Source of the DNA: Simplicispira psychrophila DSM 11588
GTDB lineage: Bacteria > Pseudomonadota > Gammaproteobacteria > Burkholderiales > Burkholderiaceae_C
DNA: 64,000 bases
Direction of reading: 5' to 3'
Assembly (NCBI RefSeq): GCF_000688255.1
Contig: NZ_JHYS01000004.1
Location: 1 to 64,000 of the forward strand
Shown: positions 24,365 to 33,233 of the stretch, in pieces
How positions within the stretch are numbered: position 1 is the first letter of the stretch
Layout: every line of letters begins with the position of its first letter
Translations under genes and position numbers: made by a program
The notes under the pieces: generated by a model
Seen by the model: only the letters and a program-made list of their open reading frames with translations
What the model was told of the DNA's origin: nothing
The model's database searches: none

Positions 24365-24881
24365 TCAACCGGGGTTTGCGCCTGCCACCAGCACCGTCTG
24401 GATTGGCCTGGGTGCCAACTTGGGCGAGCGCGCCGCCACCCTGCGCGCCGCCCTGACCGCCATCAACGCGCTGAACGGCACGCAAGTGCAGCGCGCCTCG
24501 TCGCTCTACCGCAGCGCCCCGGTCGATGCCGGTGGCCCGGACTACCTCAACGCCGTGGCTGAACTGAGCACCACCTTGGCACCACAGGTTTTGCTGGAAG
24601 CGCTGCAAGCCATCGAGCAAGCCGCCGGGCGCGAGCGCCCGTACTGCAACGCGCCGCGCACGCTGGACTTGGACATCGTTGATTGGGCAGATGCCACGAT
24701 AGTTACCGCCACATTGAGCGTGCCGCACCCGCGTATGTTTGAGCGCGCCTTCGTGCTGCTCCCACTGGCCGAACTGTCCCCCGAGCGCGTACCAGCCAGC
24801 GCCTTGCACGCCGTGCAACACCAAGCCATTGAACGCACCGAAGGGCCGCAATGGGCCAGCGTGGGCCGCGCAGCTGGGTGA
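24357..24881 (+). CDS. folK: 2-amino-4-hydroxy-6-hydroxymethyldihydropteridine pyrophosphokinase
   Basis: A 174-residue enzyme that transfers pyrophosphate from ATP to the pterin in folate synthesis. The N-terminal VWIGLGANLGER and the signature RPYCNAPRTLDLDIVDW identify it, with LSVPHPRMFERAFVLLPLAEL near the end. GTG 24357 is chosen as the start: it lies in the 3' end of pcnB (overlap of 8 nt), places the core at residue 13, and gives normal length. Upstream in-frame ATGs would run antiphase through the basic pcnB tail. pcnB-folK adjacency is common in proteobacteria. Confidence 0.92.
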   Translation: MSDQPGFAPATSTVWIGLGANLGERAATLRAALTAINALNGTQVQRASSLYRSAPVDAGGPDYLNAVAELSTTLAPQVLLEALQAIEQAAGRERPYCNAPRTLDLDIVDWADATIVTATLSVPHPRMFERAFVLLPLAELSPERVPASALHAVQHQAIERTEGPQWASVGRAAG

Positions 24882-24892
24882 TTTGTAATTTG

Positions 24893-24922
24893 GTAGGTCG
24901 GGTTAGCGCAGCGTAACCCGAC
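24893..24922. repeat. REP-like hairpin repeat (copy 1)
   Basis: GTAGGTCGGGTTAGCGCAGC is followed by GTAACCCGAC; GTCGGGTTA and TAACCCGAC form the stem. The 30-bp unit recurs base for base, in opposite orientation, at 46973-47002. Confidence 0.85.
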
Positions 24923-24956
24923 ATTTGCGGCCATGGGGCGGCGATGAGTGCTACTG

Positions 24957-25050
24957 AAAAAATAGCTGCTAGCGCTTATATATAAATCGATTCAGATACA
25001 AAACACTCTGAAACCTTTTATTGACGTGCGCTAGCAGCTATTATTTTTGC
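24957..25050. repeat. Dispersed repeat forming a long inverted repeat
   Basis: AATAGCTGCTAGCGC (24961-24975) and its exact complement GCGCTAGCAGCTATT (25028-25042) flank a 52-bp AT-rich centre; the arms extend further into A and T tracts. It looks like two head-to-head copies of the dispersed repeat. Lying between the convergent folK and flavin-reductase genes, it could end transcription from both sides. Confidence 0.75.
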
Positions 25051-25055
25051 TAGGG

Positions 25056-26117
25056 CTAGAGCGCGTGCTTGTCCGCTTCTGACGTAAATGCATCGGCAAA
25101 AAACTCTTCTGCCGGTAAGCCGCGCTGGGCGATATAGCTGTCGCGTGCGGCATCCACCACCACCGGCGCGCCACAGGCATACACCTGGTGGCCCGACAGA
25201 TCGGCAAAATCGTCCAGCACCGCCTGGTGGACAAAGCCGGTGCGCCCGCTCCAGCCGTCCTCGGGCAGGGCGTTGGAGACGACCGGTACATACGTCAGCT
25301 GCGGCATTTCCGCCAAACGCGCCCGCACCCAAGCATCAAAGTACACATCCTGCGGACGTCGTCCACCCCAATACAGCGTGACCGGGCGGGTGATTTGCTT
25401 GAACTGCATATGCTCGATCAGCGCCTTGACCGGCGCAAACCCGGTGCCCGAGGCCAGCAGAATGATCGGTTTGTCCGAGTCCTCGCGCAGAAAGAAGCTG
25501 CCGTAAGGGCCTTCAATGCGCAGAATTTCTTTTTCTTTTAGAGCGCCAAACACATGGTCGGTGAACTTGCCGCCCGGCATGTGGCGAATGTGCAGTTCGA
25601 TACCGGGGTGTTCGGCCTGGGTGTGTGGCGCGTTGGCCATGGAGTAGGCGCGGCGCTCGCCCCCCGCCAGCAAGAATTCCACGTACTGGCCAGCGTGGTA
25701 GCGGAAGGTGTCAGTCGCCGGTAGTTGTAGGCGCAGCTGCATCACATCGGGCGATTTTTTCTCGAACCCAGCCACACGCACCGGCATTTTGCGCACCGGA
25801 TAGCCACGCTCGTCGGTCACTTGGCGCGACTCCAGCAGCACGTTGCTGTGCGCCACGCCGCAGCAGGTCAGCACCAAACCATCGGCTTCTTCCTGCGCGC
25901 TGAGCGCCTTTTCCTGGTGCTCGCCATGCACCACGGTGCCCTCGATTTTTTTGCATTTGCACGAGCCGCATGCGCCATCCTTGCAGCCATACGGCAGCCC
26001 CACGCCGGCGCGGATGGCCGCGCCCAGCAAGGTCTCACCCGGCGCGGCGACAAAACTGCGGCCACTGGGTTGGACGGTGACTTGAAAGGAAGACGAGGGT
26101 GACACGGGACGGGGCAT
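25056..26117 (-). CDS. 2Fe-2S ferredoxin/FAD/NAD(P)H reductase (CDP-6-deoxy-delta-3,4-glucoseen reductase-like)
   Basis: A 353-residue electron-transfer protein with three modules. The N-terminal plant-type 2Fe-2S domain has Cys45, Cys50, Cys53 and Cys85 (GCKDGACGSCKC and LTCC). The FAD domain has RAYSMANAP. The NAD(P) domain has LLASGTGFAPVKALIEHM and ends with YACGAPVVVDAARDSY. Proteins of this architecture in Burkholderiales are often named CDP-6-deoxy-delta-3,4-glucoseen reductase (AscD-like), although no deoxysugar genes are nearby, so it more likely donates electrons to an unidentified oxygenase or reductase. Divergent from the epimerase-like gene. Confidence 0.88.
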   Translation of the reverse strand: MPRPVSPSSSFQVTVQPSGRSFVAAPGETLLGAAIRAGVGLPYGCKDGACGSCKCKKIEGTVVHGEHQEKALSAQEEADGLVLTCCGVAHSNVLLESRQVTDERGYPVRKMPVRVAGFEKKSPDVMQLRLQLPATDTFRYHAGQYVEFLLAGGERRAYSMANAPHTQAEHPGIELHIRHMPGGKFTDHVFGALKEKEILRIEGPYGSFFLREDSDKPIILLASGTGFAPVKALIEHMQFKQITRPVTLYWGGRRPQDVYFDAWVRARLAEMPQLTYVPVVSNALPEDGWSGRTGFVHQAVLDDFADLSGHQVYACGAPVVVDAARDSYIAQRGLPAEEFFADAFTSEADKHAL

Positions 26118-26251
26118 GTTCTGGGTATCCTTGGGCGATCAATCACTGTAAACGGGCCAATTTTGCCTTCACCACCTGTACGTTCCTTTTCTCCCGCAAA
26201 AAACCTTGCCAGAAGGCTGTTGGATCGGGGCTCGTCCGCAGGAGCCCGCCG

Positions 26252-27184
26252 ATGAGCACGCTGGGCGCCCTGCCAGCACGTTTTCGCCGCCAGCGCCTGC
26301 TCATCGTTGGCTGCGGTGACGTCGGCACGCGGGTCGTGCGCCGCCTGATGGGTGGGCCCGGCGCGCAGCGCGTGCGCGTGCTGGTGCTGACGACCGAGCC
26401 GGCGCGCGTGCCCGCATTGCGCGCGCTGGGCGTGACGCCGCTGCTGGGCAACCTGGACGCACCGGCCACGCTGCGCCGCCTGGCCGGCCTGGCCACGCGC
26501 GTGCTGCACTTGGCGCCACCGCCGACGAGTACGACGGGCAGCGATAACTGGTGGCGTGACCCGCGCACGCTGTCCCTGGTGCGCGCCCTGCGCCGGCGCA
26601 CCTTGCCGCACGCGCTGGTGTATGGCTCGACCAGCGGCGTGTATGGCGACTGCGCCGGTGCCTGGGTCAGCGAAACCCGCCCCGTGGCGCCCGGCACGCC
26701 GCGCGCCCAGCGCCGTGTCGATGCCGAGCGTGTCGTGCGCCACTTTGGGCGTGCTGGCGTGCGCACCAGCATCCTGCGCATCCCCGGCATCTACGCCCCC
26801 GACCGCGAGAACGGTACGCCCGAGGCGCGGCTGCGCCGGGGTACGCCGGTACTGCAGGCGCAAGACGATGTGTATACCAACCACATCCACGCCGACGACC
26901 TGGCGCGTGCCTGCACCGCGGCCCTGTGGCGCGGCGCAGCGCAGCGTATCTACCACGCCAGCGACGATTCACAGCTGAAGATGGGTGACTACTTTGATTG
27001 GGCGGCCGATCTGTACGGCCTGCCCCGCCCGCCGCGCGTGCCACGCAGCAGCGCAAAAGAGTATCTGCCGCTGGCGTTGCTGAGTTTCATGGGCGAGTCG
27101 CGCCGGCTGGACAACACCCGCCTGCACCGCGAGTTGCGTCTGCAGTTGCGCTATCCGACGGTGTGGGAAGGGTTGCGCGCCTGA
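26252..27184 (+). CDS. NAD-dependent epimerase/dehydratase-like protein (extended SDR)
   Basis: A 310-residue protein with an N-terminal Rossmann fold, RLLIVGCGDVGTRVVRRL (about residues 14-31), and SDR-like elements YGSTSGVYGDCAG (the Ser/Tyr region) and RVDAERVVRHF. Loop sequences resemble the YeeZ-type atypical epimerases, in which the classical YxxxK is replaced. The substrate is unknown. ATG 26252 is supported by AGGAG at 26241-26245; the frame extends upstream to 26099 without family-like sequence. The gene is very GC-rich and Arg-rich. Confidence 0.8.
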   Translation: MSTLGALPARFRRQRLLIVGCGDVGTRVVRRLMGGPGAQRVRVLVLTTEPARVPALRALGVTPLLGNLDAPATLRRLAGLATRVLHLAPPPTSTTGSDNWWRDPRTLSLVRALRRRTLPHALVYGSTSGVYGDCAGAWVSETRPVAPGTPRAQRRVDAERVVRHFGRAGVRTSILRIPGIYAPDRENGTPEARLRRGTPVLQAQDDVYTNHIHADDLARACTAALWRGAAQRIYHASDDSQLKMGDYFDWAADLYGLPRPPRVPRSSAKEYLPLALLSFMGESRRLDNTRLHRELRLQLRYPTVWEGLRA

Positions 27185-27221
27185 AAAATATTCGCCGCGC
27201 TTCAATCCCGATGGTTTCTTT

Positions 27222-27968
27222 TTAACGTGCTGGCCCGCGCTCAGCGTTCTCACCGCAGTCAGGCCGATGGCAGCGACTTCTGACCGGTGGGCTTTGCAGG
27301 GCGGGCCATGGCGCGAACGAGGGCAGGGGCGTAAAAGACGGTCGGGGCTGGAAACGCGGCGGTCGCGGTGGCGGGGTGGTGGGATACGGTGGCCGGGGGT
27401 CGGGCGGCTGCGGGCGCCAGCGCGCGGGTGGATAGACCACGATGGGCGCCGGCAAGGGGGCGGGGCGGTTTTTCTCCACTTCGGCGTAGCCCTCGGGGCC
27501 GAGGCAGTCGAGCTCCATTTGTCGCTGTGCCGCTGGCAGGTGCGCATCTTGGTCATAGCGGTTGTTGGTGGCGCTGCTGGCGGCCAGATCGAAATTGCGC
27601 CGCGAGCGTGCGCATTCGAGTGAGCGTGCGTAGGCTTGTGCCGGGGTCTGTGCGGCGGCGGCACGCTCGGCTTGTTGGCGCTGGCGCAAGGCCAGGCGCT
27701 CAGCTTCCAGTTGCTGGGCCGTGGCCTCGATGTGCAGGCGCTGCTGCTTCTGTTCCAGTGCCTGGGCCGCCTGGGCGCGCTCCTGGGCAATTTCTTCCGG
27801 TGTCTGGCGTGCCTGCACTTCGCGCGCGCGAGTGCCTGGGGCGCAATGGCCATCGGTGTACGTGACGGCGCCGGTGCGTGCATCGTTGCAGCGCACGATC
27901 TGCGCCGGCGCACCCAGGCTCAGCAGCGCTGCCGCGCCCAGGGTGAACAGACGTAAAGAGCGGTACAT
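27222..27968 (-). CDS. DUF4124 domain-containing envelope protein
   Basis: A 248-residue protein with a signal peptide (MYRSLRLFTLGAAALLSLGAPAQ-like hydrophobic start, cleaved near residue 23). It is followed by the short DUF4124 segment IVRCNDARTGAVTYTDGHC, which in this family forms a small periplasmic domain. A Gln/Ala/Arg-rich coiled-coil region spans about residues 50-115, and a Pro-rich tail (PPDPRPPYPTTPPPRPP) precedes two Cys near the C-terminus. The function is unknown. It is followed on the same strand by nothing close and preceded by the Gln/Arg/Glu-rich lipoprotein gene 35 bp upstream, so the two may be cotranscribed. Confidence 0.75.
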   Translation of the reverse strand: MYRSLRLFTLGAAALLSLGAPAQIVRCNDARTGAVTYTDGHCAPGTRAREVQARQTPEEIAQERAQAAQALEQKQQRLHIEATAQQLEAERLALRQRQQAERAAAAQTPAQAYARSLECARSRRNFDLAASSATNNRYDQDAHLPAAQRQMELDCLGPEGYAEVEKNRPAPLPAPIVVYPPARWRPQPPDPRPPYPTTPPPRPPRFQPRPSFTPLPSFAPWPALQSPPVRSRCHRPDCGENAERGPAR

Positions 27969-28003
27969 GGGCCGGACTGTTTTGCCGCTGTTGCCGGCAG
28001 GCT

Positions 28004-28579
28004 TTATCGTCCCTGGTTTTGATCCGCTTCGTCCCGGGGACGCCAGCGTATCGGGCCTTTGTTTTCACGCTCTTGCTCTGGACGACTCTGCTGCTGTTCG
28101 CGCTCGCGCTGCCCGCGTTGCTGCTGCTGTTGCTGCTTGCGGCGGGCGTCTTCGCGTTCATGCTGTTGGCGCTCTTGCTGTTGGCGTTCTTGTTGCTCGC
28201 GGCGTTGCTGCTGCTGTGCACGGTCACGTTGTTGATCGCGCTCGCGTGCATCGCGTTCACGTTCTCGCTGATGTGCCGCGTTCTCGCGCTCACGCTCGTG
28301 CTGGCGTGCCTCGCGTTCACGTTCGCGTTCGCGCTCTTGCAGCCAGCGGCGTCGGTCGTCGTCGTGCCGGAATTGCGGCGGCGACGAGGGGTAGACCGGG
28401 TAGGCCTGCGGATACGTCTGCGGGTACGGTTGCGGATAGGTCTGGTACACGCCGCCGCCTTGGTAGATGGGACCGGGAGCGGGGTCGTAATAGCCGTTGT
28501 CTGGCACAGCGACGCAGCCGGTGACCAAAAGGCCGACGGTACACGCGGTGAGCAGACGGGCGGTAGAGGTTTTCAGCAT
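28004..28579 (-). CDS. Hypothetical lipoprotein with Gln/Arg/Glu-rich coiled-coil tail
   Basis: A 191-residue protein with a lipoprotein signal MLKTSTARLLTACTVGLLVTGC; the lipobox LVTGC puts the acylated Cys near residue 22. After a Tyr/Pro/Gln-rich spacer (YPQPYPQTYPQAYPVYP) comes about 110 residues made almost wholly of Arg, Glu and Gln, a highly charged helix. The sequence is low complexity and gives no family. The product would be tethered to a membrane with a long charged rod in the periplasm. Start at 28579 is chosen to give a proper signal peptide; a longer frame begins at 28645. Confidence 0.65.
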   Translation of the reverse strand: MLKTSTARLLTACTVGLLVTGCVAVPDNGYYDPAPGPIYQGGGVYQTYPQPYPQTYPQAYPVYPSSPPQFRHDDDRRRWLQEREREREREARQHERERENAAHQRERERDARERDQQRDRAQQQQRREQQERQQQERQQHEREDARRKQQQQQQRGQREREQQQSRPEQERENKGPIRWRPRDEADQNQGR

Positions 28580-28888
28580 GGTGTTGACGTCTGGTAAAGA
28601 GGCGCAGTATGCGCGGAGTGCCTTTTTTTCAGGGTGCCTGAGCATCCCCCATTTATGACGCGCTGTCGCCGGTTTGGTTGACCCTTTTGAGTAGTGTTTG
28701 CCCGATTTTGCGTAGCCGACACAGATGTGTGCGGAGGTAGGTGTTGGTTTTGAGGTCGCCGCTGGTTGGATGTTGTGGGAGGCTGCAGGGATGGCATGGT
28801 TGTTTTTGCAACCATTTTGTCGCTGCGGGTGCAGGCACTGGCGGCAAAATGTGCTGCTTCACGCACGCGCGAATCTGGAGATATTTGA
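28580..28888. other. Gene-free region upstream of acyl-CoA synthetase
   Basis: About 310 bp with no recognisable gene, tRNA or repeat. It must hold the promoters of the divergent lipoprotein and acyl-CoA synthetase genes; no strong sigma-70 hexamers stood out. GGAG at 28877-28880 is a likely ribosome binding site for the gene at 28889. Confidence 0.4.
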
Positions 28889-30616
28889 ATGTCCGCTATT
28901 GCTGCCCCCGATTGGAATCTTGCTCCGCTGGCCGGCCTGTCACAGGTCAAGGGCCGCTCTGATGCCACTTTGTCAAATGCGCCAATTGGCCAGTTTCTGG
29001 CCGACACGGTGCAGCGCTTCCCGGATCGCCTGGCTGCCGTGTTTCGTGAACAGCATGTGCGCTGGACCTGGACGCAGTTCCAGGCCGAGGTCGATGCCTT
29101 TGCCAGCGGTTTGCAGATGTTGGGTCTGCAGGTGGGCGACCGTGTCGGCATCTGGTCGCCCAACCGGCTGGAATGGCTGGTGACGCAATTTGCCACCGCC
29201 CGCGCCGGGCTGGTGCTGGTCAACATCAATCCAGCCTACCGCGTCACTGAACTCGAATACGCGCTGAACTTGTCGGGTTGCCGCGCTCTGGTGACGGCCG
29301 AGCAGCTCAAAAGCTCGCAGTATCTGGAGATGCTGCAGCGCTTGGCGCCTGAGTTGGCCCACTGTACGCCCGGTGCGCTGCAGTCCTCGCGCCTGCCGAC
29401 GCTGCAAATGGTGATCCGCTTGGGAGAGGATAAAACCCCCGGCATGCTCAACTATGGCGAGGTGCTGGAGCGCGGCCGTGCCGTGGTCGATGTAGCCGCG
29501 CTGGACGCCTTGGGCGCGCGCCTGTCCTGTCACGACGCCATCAACATCCAGTTCACCAGTGGCACTACCGGCCACCCCAAGGGCGCCACGCTGACGCACC
29601 ACAACGTGGTCAACAACGCGCGTTTCATTGCCCAGGCGATGAATTTTTCTGAAGCCGACAGCCTGTGCATTCCGGTGCCGCTGTACCACTGCTTTGGCAT
29701 GGTGCTAGCGGTGCTGGCCTGTGTGTCCACCGGCGCTGCCATGGTGTTTCCGGGCGAGTCGTTTGATCCGGTGGCCACGCTGCAAGCGGTGAGTGAAGAG
29801 CACTGCACCGCGTTGCATGGTGTGCCGACCATGTTTATTGCCGAACTTGACCATCCGCGCTTTGCCGAGTTTGATCTGTCGCACCTGCGCACCGGCATCA
29901 TGGCCGGCTCGCCGTGTCCGATCGAGACCATGAAGCGTGTGATTGCGCAGATGCACCTGTCCGAGATCACCATTGCCTACGGCATGACGGAAACCTCACC
30001 GGTGTCGTTCCAAAGCGCCACCACCGACCCTTTGGCACGCCGCGTTTCCACCGTCGGTCTTATCCAGCCGATGCTGGAGGCCAAGGTCATCGATGTGGAA
30101 GGCCAGGTGGTGCCGGTGGGCGCCACCGGCGAGCTGCTGGTGCGTGGCTATTCGGTGATGCAAGGCTACTGGGGCGACGAGGCGCGCACGCGCGAGACGG
30201 TGCAGGACGGCTGGATGCACACCGGCGATCTGGCCACCATCGACGATGAGGGCTATTGCAACATCGTCGGCCGCGCCAAGGACATGCTGATCCGTGGTGG
30301 TGAAAACGTCTATCCGCGCGAAATTGAAGAATTCTTGTTCCGCCACCCCAAGGTGCAATCAGTGCAGGTGTTTGGCGTACCCGACGTGAAATACGGTGAA
30401 GAAATCTGCGCCTGGGTGGTCCTCAAACCGGGCCAGACCTGCACCGAAGACGAGATTCGCGACTTCTGCCGCGATCAGATTGCGCACTACAAGGTGCCGC
30501 GCTACATCCGCCTAGTGCAGGACATGCCGATGACCATCACCGGCAAGGTGCAGAAGTTCGTCATGCGCGAGCAGATGATGGCCGAGCTGAAACTCGAAGC
30601 GGCCAAGACGGCGTAA
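28889..30616 (+). CDS. AMP-dependent acyl-CoA synthetase
   Basis: A 575-residue adenylate-forming ligase that activates a fatty acid to acyl-AMP and then acyl-CoA. The P-loop [18 protein letters not shown], the A5-like YGMTETSP, the A7 region [37 protein letters not shown] and the catalytic Lys in ITGKVQKF are all present. The length and sequence fit the medium-chain type common in Burkholderiales; the substrate chain length cannot be read. It stands apart, with a hypothetical gene 52 bp downstream. Confidence 0.92.
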   Translation: MSAIAAPDWNLAPLAGLSQVKGRSDATLSNAPIGQFLADTVQRFPDRLAAVFREQHVRWTWTQFQAEVDAFASGLQMLGLQVGDRVGIWSPNRLEWLVTQFATARAGLVLVNINPAYRVTELEYALNLSGCRALVTAEQLKSSQYLEMLQRLAPELAHCTPGALQSSRLPTLQMVIRLGEDKTPGMLNYGEVLERGRAVVDVAALDALGARLSCHDAINIQFTSGTTGHPKGATLTHHNVVNNARFIAQAMNFSEADSLCIPVPLYHCFGMVLAVLACVSTGAAMVFPGESFDPVATLQAVSEEHCTALHGVPTMFIAELDHPRFAEFDLSHLRTGIMAGSPCPIETMKRVIAQMHLSEITIAYGMTETSPVSFQSATTDPLARRVSTVGLIQPMLEAKVIDVEGQVVPVGATGELLVRGYSVMQGYWGDEARTRETVQDGWMHTGDLATIDDEGYCNIVGRAKDMLIRGGENVYPREIEEFLFRHPKVQSVQVFGVPDVKYGEEICAWVVLKPGQTCTEDEIRDFCRDQIAHYKVPRYIRLVQDMPMTITGKVQKFVMREQMMAELKLEAAKTA

Positions 30617-30668
30617 TCCGCTACGCTTGCCAGCTTTTGCCCGCCTTGCGCCTTGCGCGCAGGGCAGC

Positions 30669-31160
30669 ATGATGGATGGCCGAATGATCGAAGACTCCCC
30701 CCCACCTTTCCACGAACCGCGCCTGTGGCGTGACGAGCGCTGGACGGCGCGCGTGCTCAAGAACGAAGACGACGATGGCTGGGCCGTCTCCATGACGCTG
30801 CAGGGCCACGATGAACCGGTGCTGGTCGGGCCGTGGACCATGGGGCGCGACAAGAAAAATCCCAAACCGCTGGATGTCAACGCCTTCAACACTTTGGTCA
30901 AAACTGCCGCCGAGGTGCTGCGCCGCCATGAGCAGCAATTGCACGCGCAGCTGAACAAGAACGTCACCGTCACCGTGCAAGGCGAGCGTGTGCGCGTGCT
31001 GCTCACCATCGTGCCGGACGAGGAGGGCGCCAGTGCCACGCTGAGCGCGCAAAACGCGCTGGGCGAGGAACTGGCGTGTGTGCCGGTGTCGCCGGCCTAC
31101 CAGCTGTCCGTAGACAGCGCCACCGCATGGATTGCCAGCGGTTTTGAGCGCCCGGGTTGA
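30669..31160 (+). CDS. Conserved hypothetical protein
   Basis: A 163-residue soluble protein whose function I do not recognise. It has a Trp/Arg-rich start (FHEPRLWRDERWTARVLKNE), a beta-rich middle (VSMTLQGHDEPVLVGPWTMGR) and a helical HEQQLHAQLNKNVTV segment, ending WIASGFERP. It probably follows the acyl-CoA synthetase in the same transcript. The start at 30669 is one of several possible; MIEDSPPPF at 30684 is an alternative. Confidence 0.65.
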   Translation: MMDGRMIEDSPPPFHEPRLWRDERWTARVLKNEDDDGWAVSMTLQGHDEPVLVGPWTMGRDKKNPKPLDVNAFNTLVKTAAEVLRRHEQQLHAQLNKNVTVTVQGERVRVLLTIVPDEEGASATLSAQNALGEELACVPVSPAYQLSVDSATAWIASGFERPG

Positions 31161-31199
31161 CGCCGGCTGCCCGGTGCAGCCGGTGCGTGCTTGAATCTT

Positions 31200-31418
31200 T
31201 TACAGCTTGGTCAGTGCGGCGCCTTCGTGCATGGCAATGAGGTCGGTGCGGTCGCTCTGGATTTCATACTGCGGCGCCTCGGGGCTGGCGCGGCGCAGGT
31301 TGCCCTTGAAGGTGGTGTCGCGGGTGTGGATCTTGATGATCTTGCCGTTCACCGGCCCGGCCTCTGACTGCCAAGTGACGTGGTCGCTGATGGTGAATTG
31401 AGGGGTCATGGTGTGCAC
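31200..31418 (-). CDS. DUF2945 (hypervirulence-associated TUDOR-like) protein
   Basis: A 72-residue protein. The TPQFTISDHVTWQSEAGPV stretch and the later GKIIKIHTRDTTFKG, with YEIQSDRTDLIAMHEGAALTKL at the end, fit the DUF2945 family, a small beta-barrel found in bacteria and fungi. The role is unknown. Either ATG at 31418 or 31409 could be the start. Confidence 0.7.
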   Translation of the reverse strand: MHTMTPQFTISDHVTWQSEAGPVNGKIIKIHTRDTTFKGNLRRASPEAPQYEIQSDRTDLIAMHEGAALTKL

Positions 31419-31615
31419 TCCTTGTCGTCATTGAGCGGAAACAAGACCGATTGTGGCCATGCTCTGCGGCTTTGGCAGGTAGTGCTTTTACCGAGACATG
31501 TGCACACAGGTGCGCGCGCTGCAGCCAGAGTCGTGACGCGACTTTGTCTGGCAGGCACGGCGTTGTGGCTGTGATAGCTTGGTGCAGACCTGCTTTTTTT
31601 ATGGAGAACGTACCC

Positions 31616-31843
31616 ATGCCCTTGCCTGCACCCCAGCCCATTCCGCCGATGCAACCGCCGCCGCCTGCCACGCTGCCGCCGCTGGACACTCCGCCAAGCG
31701 AGCAGCCGCCGCACCCGACCTGGGTACCGGAGCCGCCGGTGATGGATCCGCCCGCTGGCCCGGGCGAGCCGCCAGTCATTGAGCCGCCGCCCGGTGGCTC
31801 GCAGGCGCCGCCGGTGATCGACCCGCCACCGTCCTACCACTGA
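31616..31843 (+). CDS. Small proline-rich protein
   Basis: A 75-residue polypeptide, about one third proline (PAPQPIPPMQPPPPATLPP, and several EPPV/DPP units). Composition alone predicts an extended, disordered chain. GGAGA at 31603-31607 sits 8 bases before the ATG at 31616, favouring this start over the in-frame ATG at 31601. No signal peptide or family seen; low-complexity frames in GC-rich DNA can be spurious, so the call rests mainly on the ribosome binding site. Confidence 0.45.
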   Translation: MPLPAPQPIPPMQPPPPATLPPLDTPPSEQPPHPTWVPEPPVMDPPAGPGEPPVIEPPPGGSQAPPVIDPPPSYH

Positions 31844-31888
31844 GTTGGCGTCGCCCCACACGGGCTGTGCCGCCGTAGCCGCTTGGGT

Positions 31889-33145
31889 TTACACCACGCC
31901 ACGGCTGCGCAGTTGCGCAATATGCATGGCGTTCAGCCCCAACTCAGCCAGCACCTCATCGGTGTGCTGGCCCAGGGCCGGCGGCGCGCGGTGCAGCACC
32001 GGCGGGTGCTCAGACAGACGCAGCGGGCTGGCCACGCCGGCAATCTGTGCGATGCCGTCGCCGCTCGACCCGACCGGCCAGCGCGGCAGTTCCACGCGCA
32101 AACTGCGGGCCTGCACCTGGGCGTCGCCAAAGGCCTGTGCTACGTCGTTGATTGGGCCGCACGGAACGGCTTTGTCTTGTAGCAGGGCAATCCACTCGGC
32201 GGTGCTGCGCGTGCGCGTCACCGTCTCCATGGCCGGGATCAGCTCTTGGCGGTGCTGCACGCGCAGGCGGTTGCTGGCAAAGCGCGGATCTTGTGCCCAT
32301 TGGGGCTGGCCAGCAGCGGCGCAAAAGCGCGCAAACTGGCCCTCGTTGCCAATCGCCAGCAGCATGGCGCCGTCCTGCGTTGGAAAGTCTTGGTACGGCA
32401 CTAGGCTGGGGTGGCTGTTGCCCTGGCGCGTCGGCGCCACGCCGGTGGCCAGAAAACCCGCCGCCTGGTTGGCCAGCATGGCCATGCCCACATCCAGCAG
32501 CGCCATGTCGATGTGCTGACCGCGCCCGCTGTGCTGACGCGCGTGCAGGGCTGCCAGCACGGCCGTGCTGGCATAGACGCCAGTGAACAGGTCAATCACG
32601 GCCACACCGACGCGCAGCGGGCCGCCGCCAGGCTCGCCGTCGGACCGGCCGGTGATGTCCATCAGGCCGGTCATGGCCTGCACCATCAGGTCGTAACCGG
32701 CGCGCTCGGCATACGGGCCGTCTTGGCCAAAACCGGTGACCGAGCAGTAGATCAGGCGCGGGTTCAGCGCGGTCAGGCTGGCGTAGTCGAGGCCGTATTG
32801 CGCCAGCCCACCGACCTTGAAGTTTTCTACCAGCACGTCGGCCTGCAGTGCCAGCTGGCGGATCAGTTGCTGGCCGTCTTCGGTCGCCATGTCGATGGTG
32901 ACCGAGCGCTTGTTGCGGTTGCAGGCGGTGAAGTAGCTCGCCTGTGGCGTGTCGTGGCCGTCCGCGTCCTGCAAAAAGGGCGGGCCCCAGTGGCGCGTGT
33001 CGTCGCCGACGCCGGGGCGCTCGACCTTGACGACGTCGGCGCCCAGGTCAGCCAAAATTTGCGTACACCACGGCCCCGCGAGCACGCGCGACAGATCAAG
33101 CACTTGGATGCCGGCGAGTGCGCCTGCGGTGGAGGGGGTAGTCAT
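31889..33145 (-). CDS. CaiB/BaiF family CoA-transferase (possibly succinyl-CoA:glutarate CoA-transferase)
   Basis: A 418-residue type III CoA-transferase. Family landmarks are GIQVLDLSRVLAGPWCTQILADLGADVVKVERP at the N-terminus, ADVLVENFKVGGLAQYGLDY, and GFGQDGPYAERAGYDLMVQAMTG, where the Asp of GYDLM is the expected catalytic residue. The glutaryl-CoA dehydrogenase gene lies directly upstream on the same strand, so the likely substrate is glutarate, which would feed that enzyme in lysine or glutarate breakdown. The 88-bp gap between them carries a dispersed repeat. The substrate is inferred from context. Confidence 0.88.
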   Translation of the reverse strand: MTTPSTAGALAGIQVLDLSRVLAGPWCTQILADLGADVVKVERPGVGDDTRHWGPPFLQDADGHDTPQASYFTACNRNKRSVTIDMATEDGQQLIRQLALQADVLVENFKVGGLAQYGLDYASLTALNPRLIYCSVTGFGQDGPYAERAGYDLMVQAMTGLMDITGRSDGEPGGGPLRVGVAVIDLFTGVYASTAVLAALHARQHSGRGQHIDMALLDVGMAMLANQAAGFLATGVAPTRQGNSHPSLVPYQDFPTQDGAMLLAIGNEGQFARFCAAAGQPQWAQDPRFASNRLRVQHRQELIPAMETVTRTRSTAEWIALLQDKAVPCGPINDVAQAFGDAQVQARSLRVELPRWPVGSSGDGIAQIAGVASPLRLSEHPPVLHRAPPALGQHTDEVLAELGLNAMHIAQLRSRGVV

Positions 33146-33149
33146 GGCA

Positions 33150-33214
33150 TTTTACTATTAATTTAATAGCTAGTAGCGCTTATGGCGTAAGCGCTGGAGG
33201 CTGAAATGGCTTGA
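33150..33214. repeat. Dispersed palindromic repeat
   Basis: AATAGCTAGTAGCGCTTATG then GCGTAAGCGCTGGAGGCTGA. The core AGCGCTTA-tggcg-TAAGCGCT (33175-33195) is a perfect inverted repeat. It lies between gcdH and the CoA-transferase gene of the same apparent operon. Confidence 0.8.
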
Positions 33215-33233
33215 AGTAACCGGGTGGGGTGCC

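Noticed and set aside
31451-31615. Longer form of the proline-rich protein
   Set aside because: The added part has different composition and no ribosome binding site, while GGAGA precedes the ATG at 31616.
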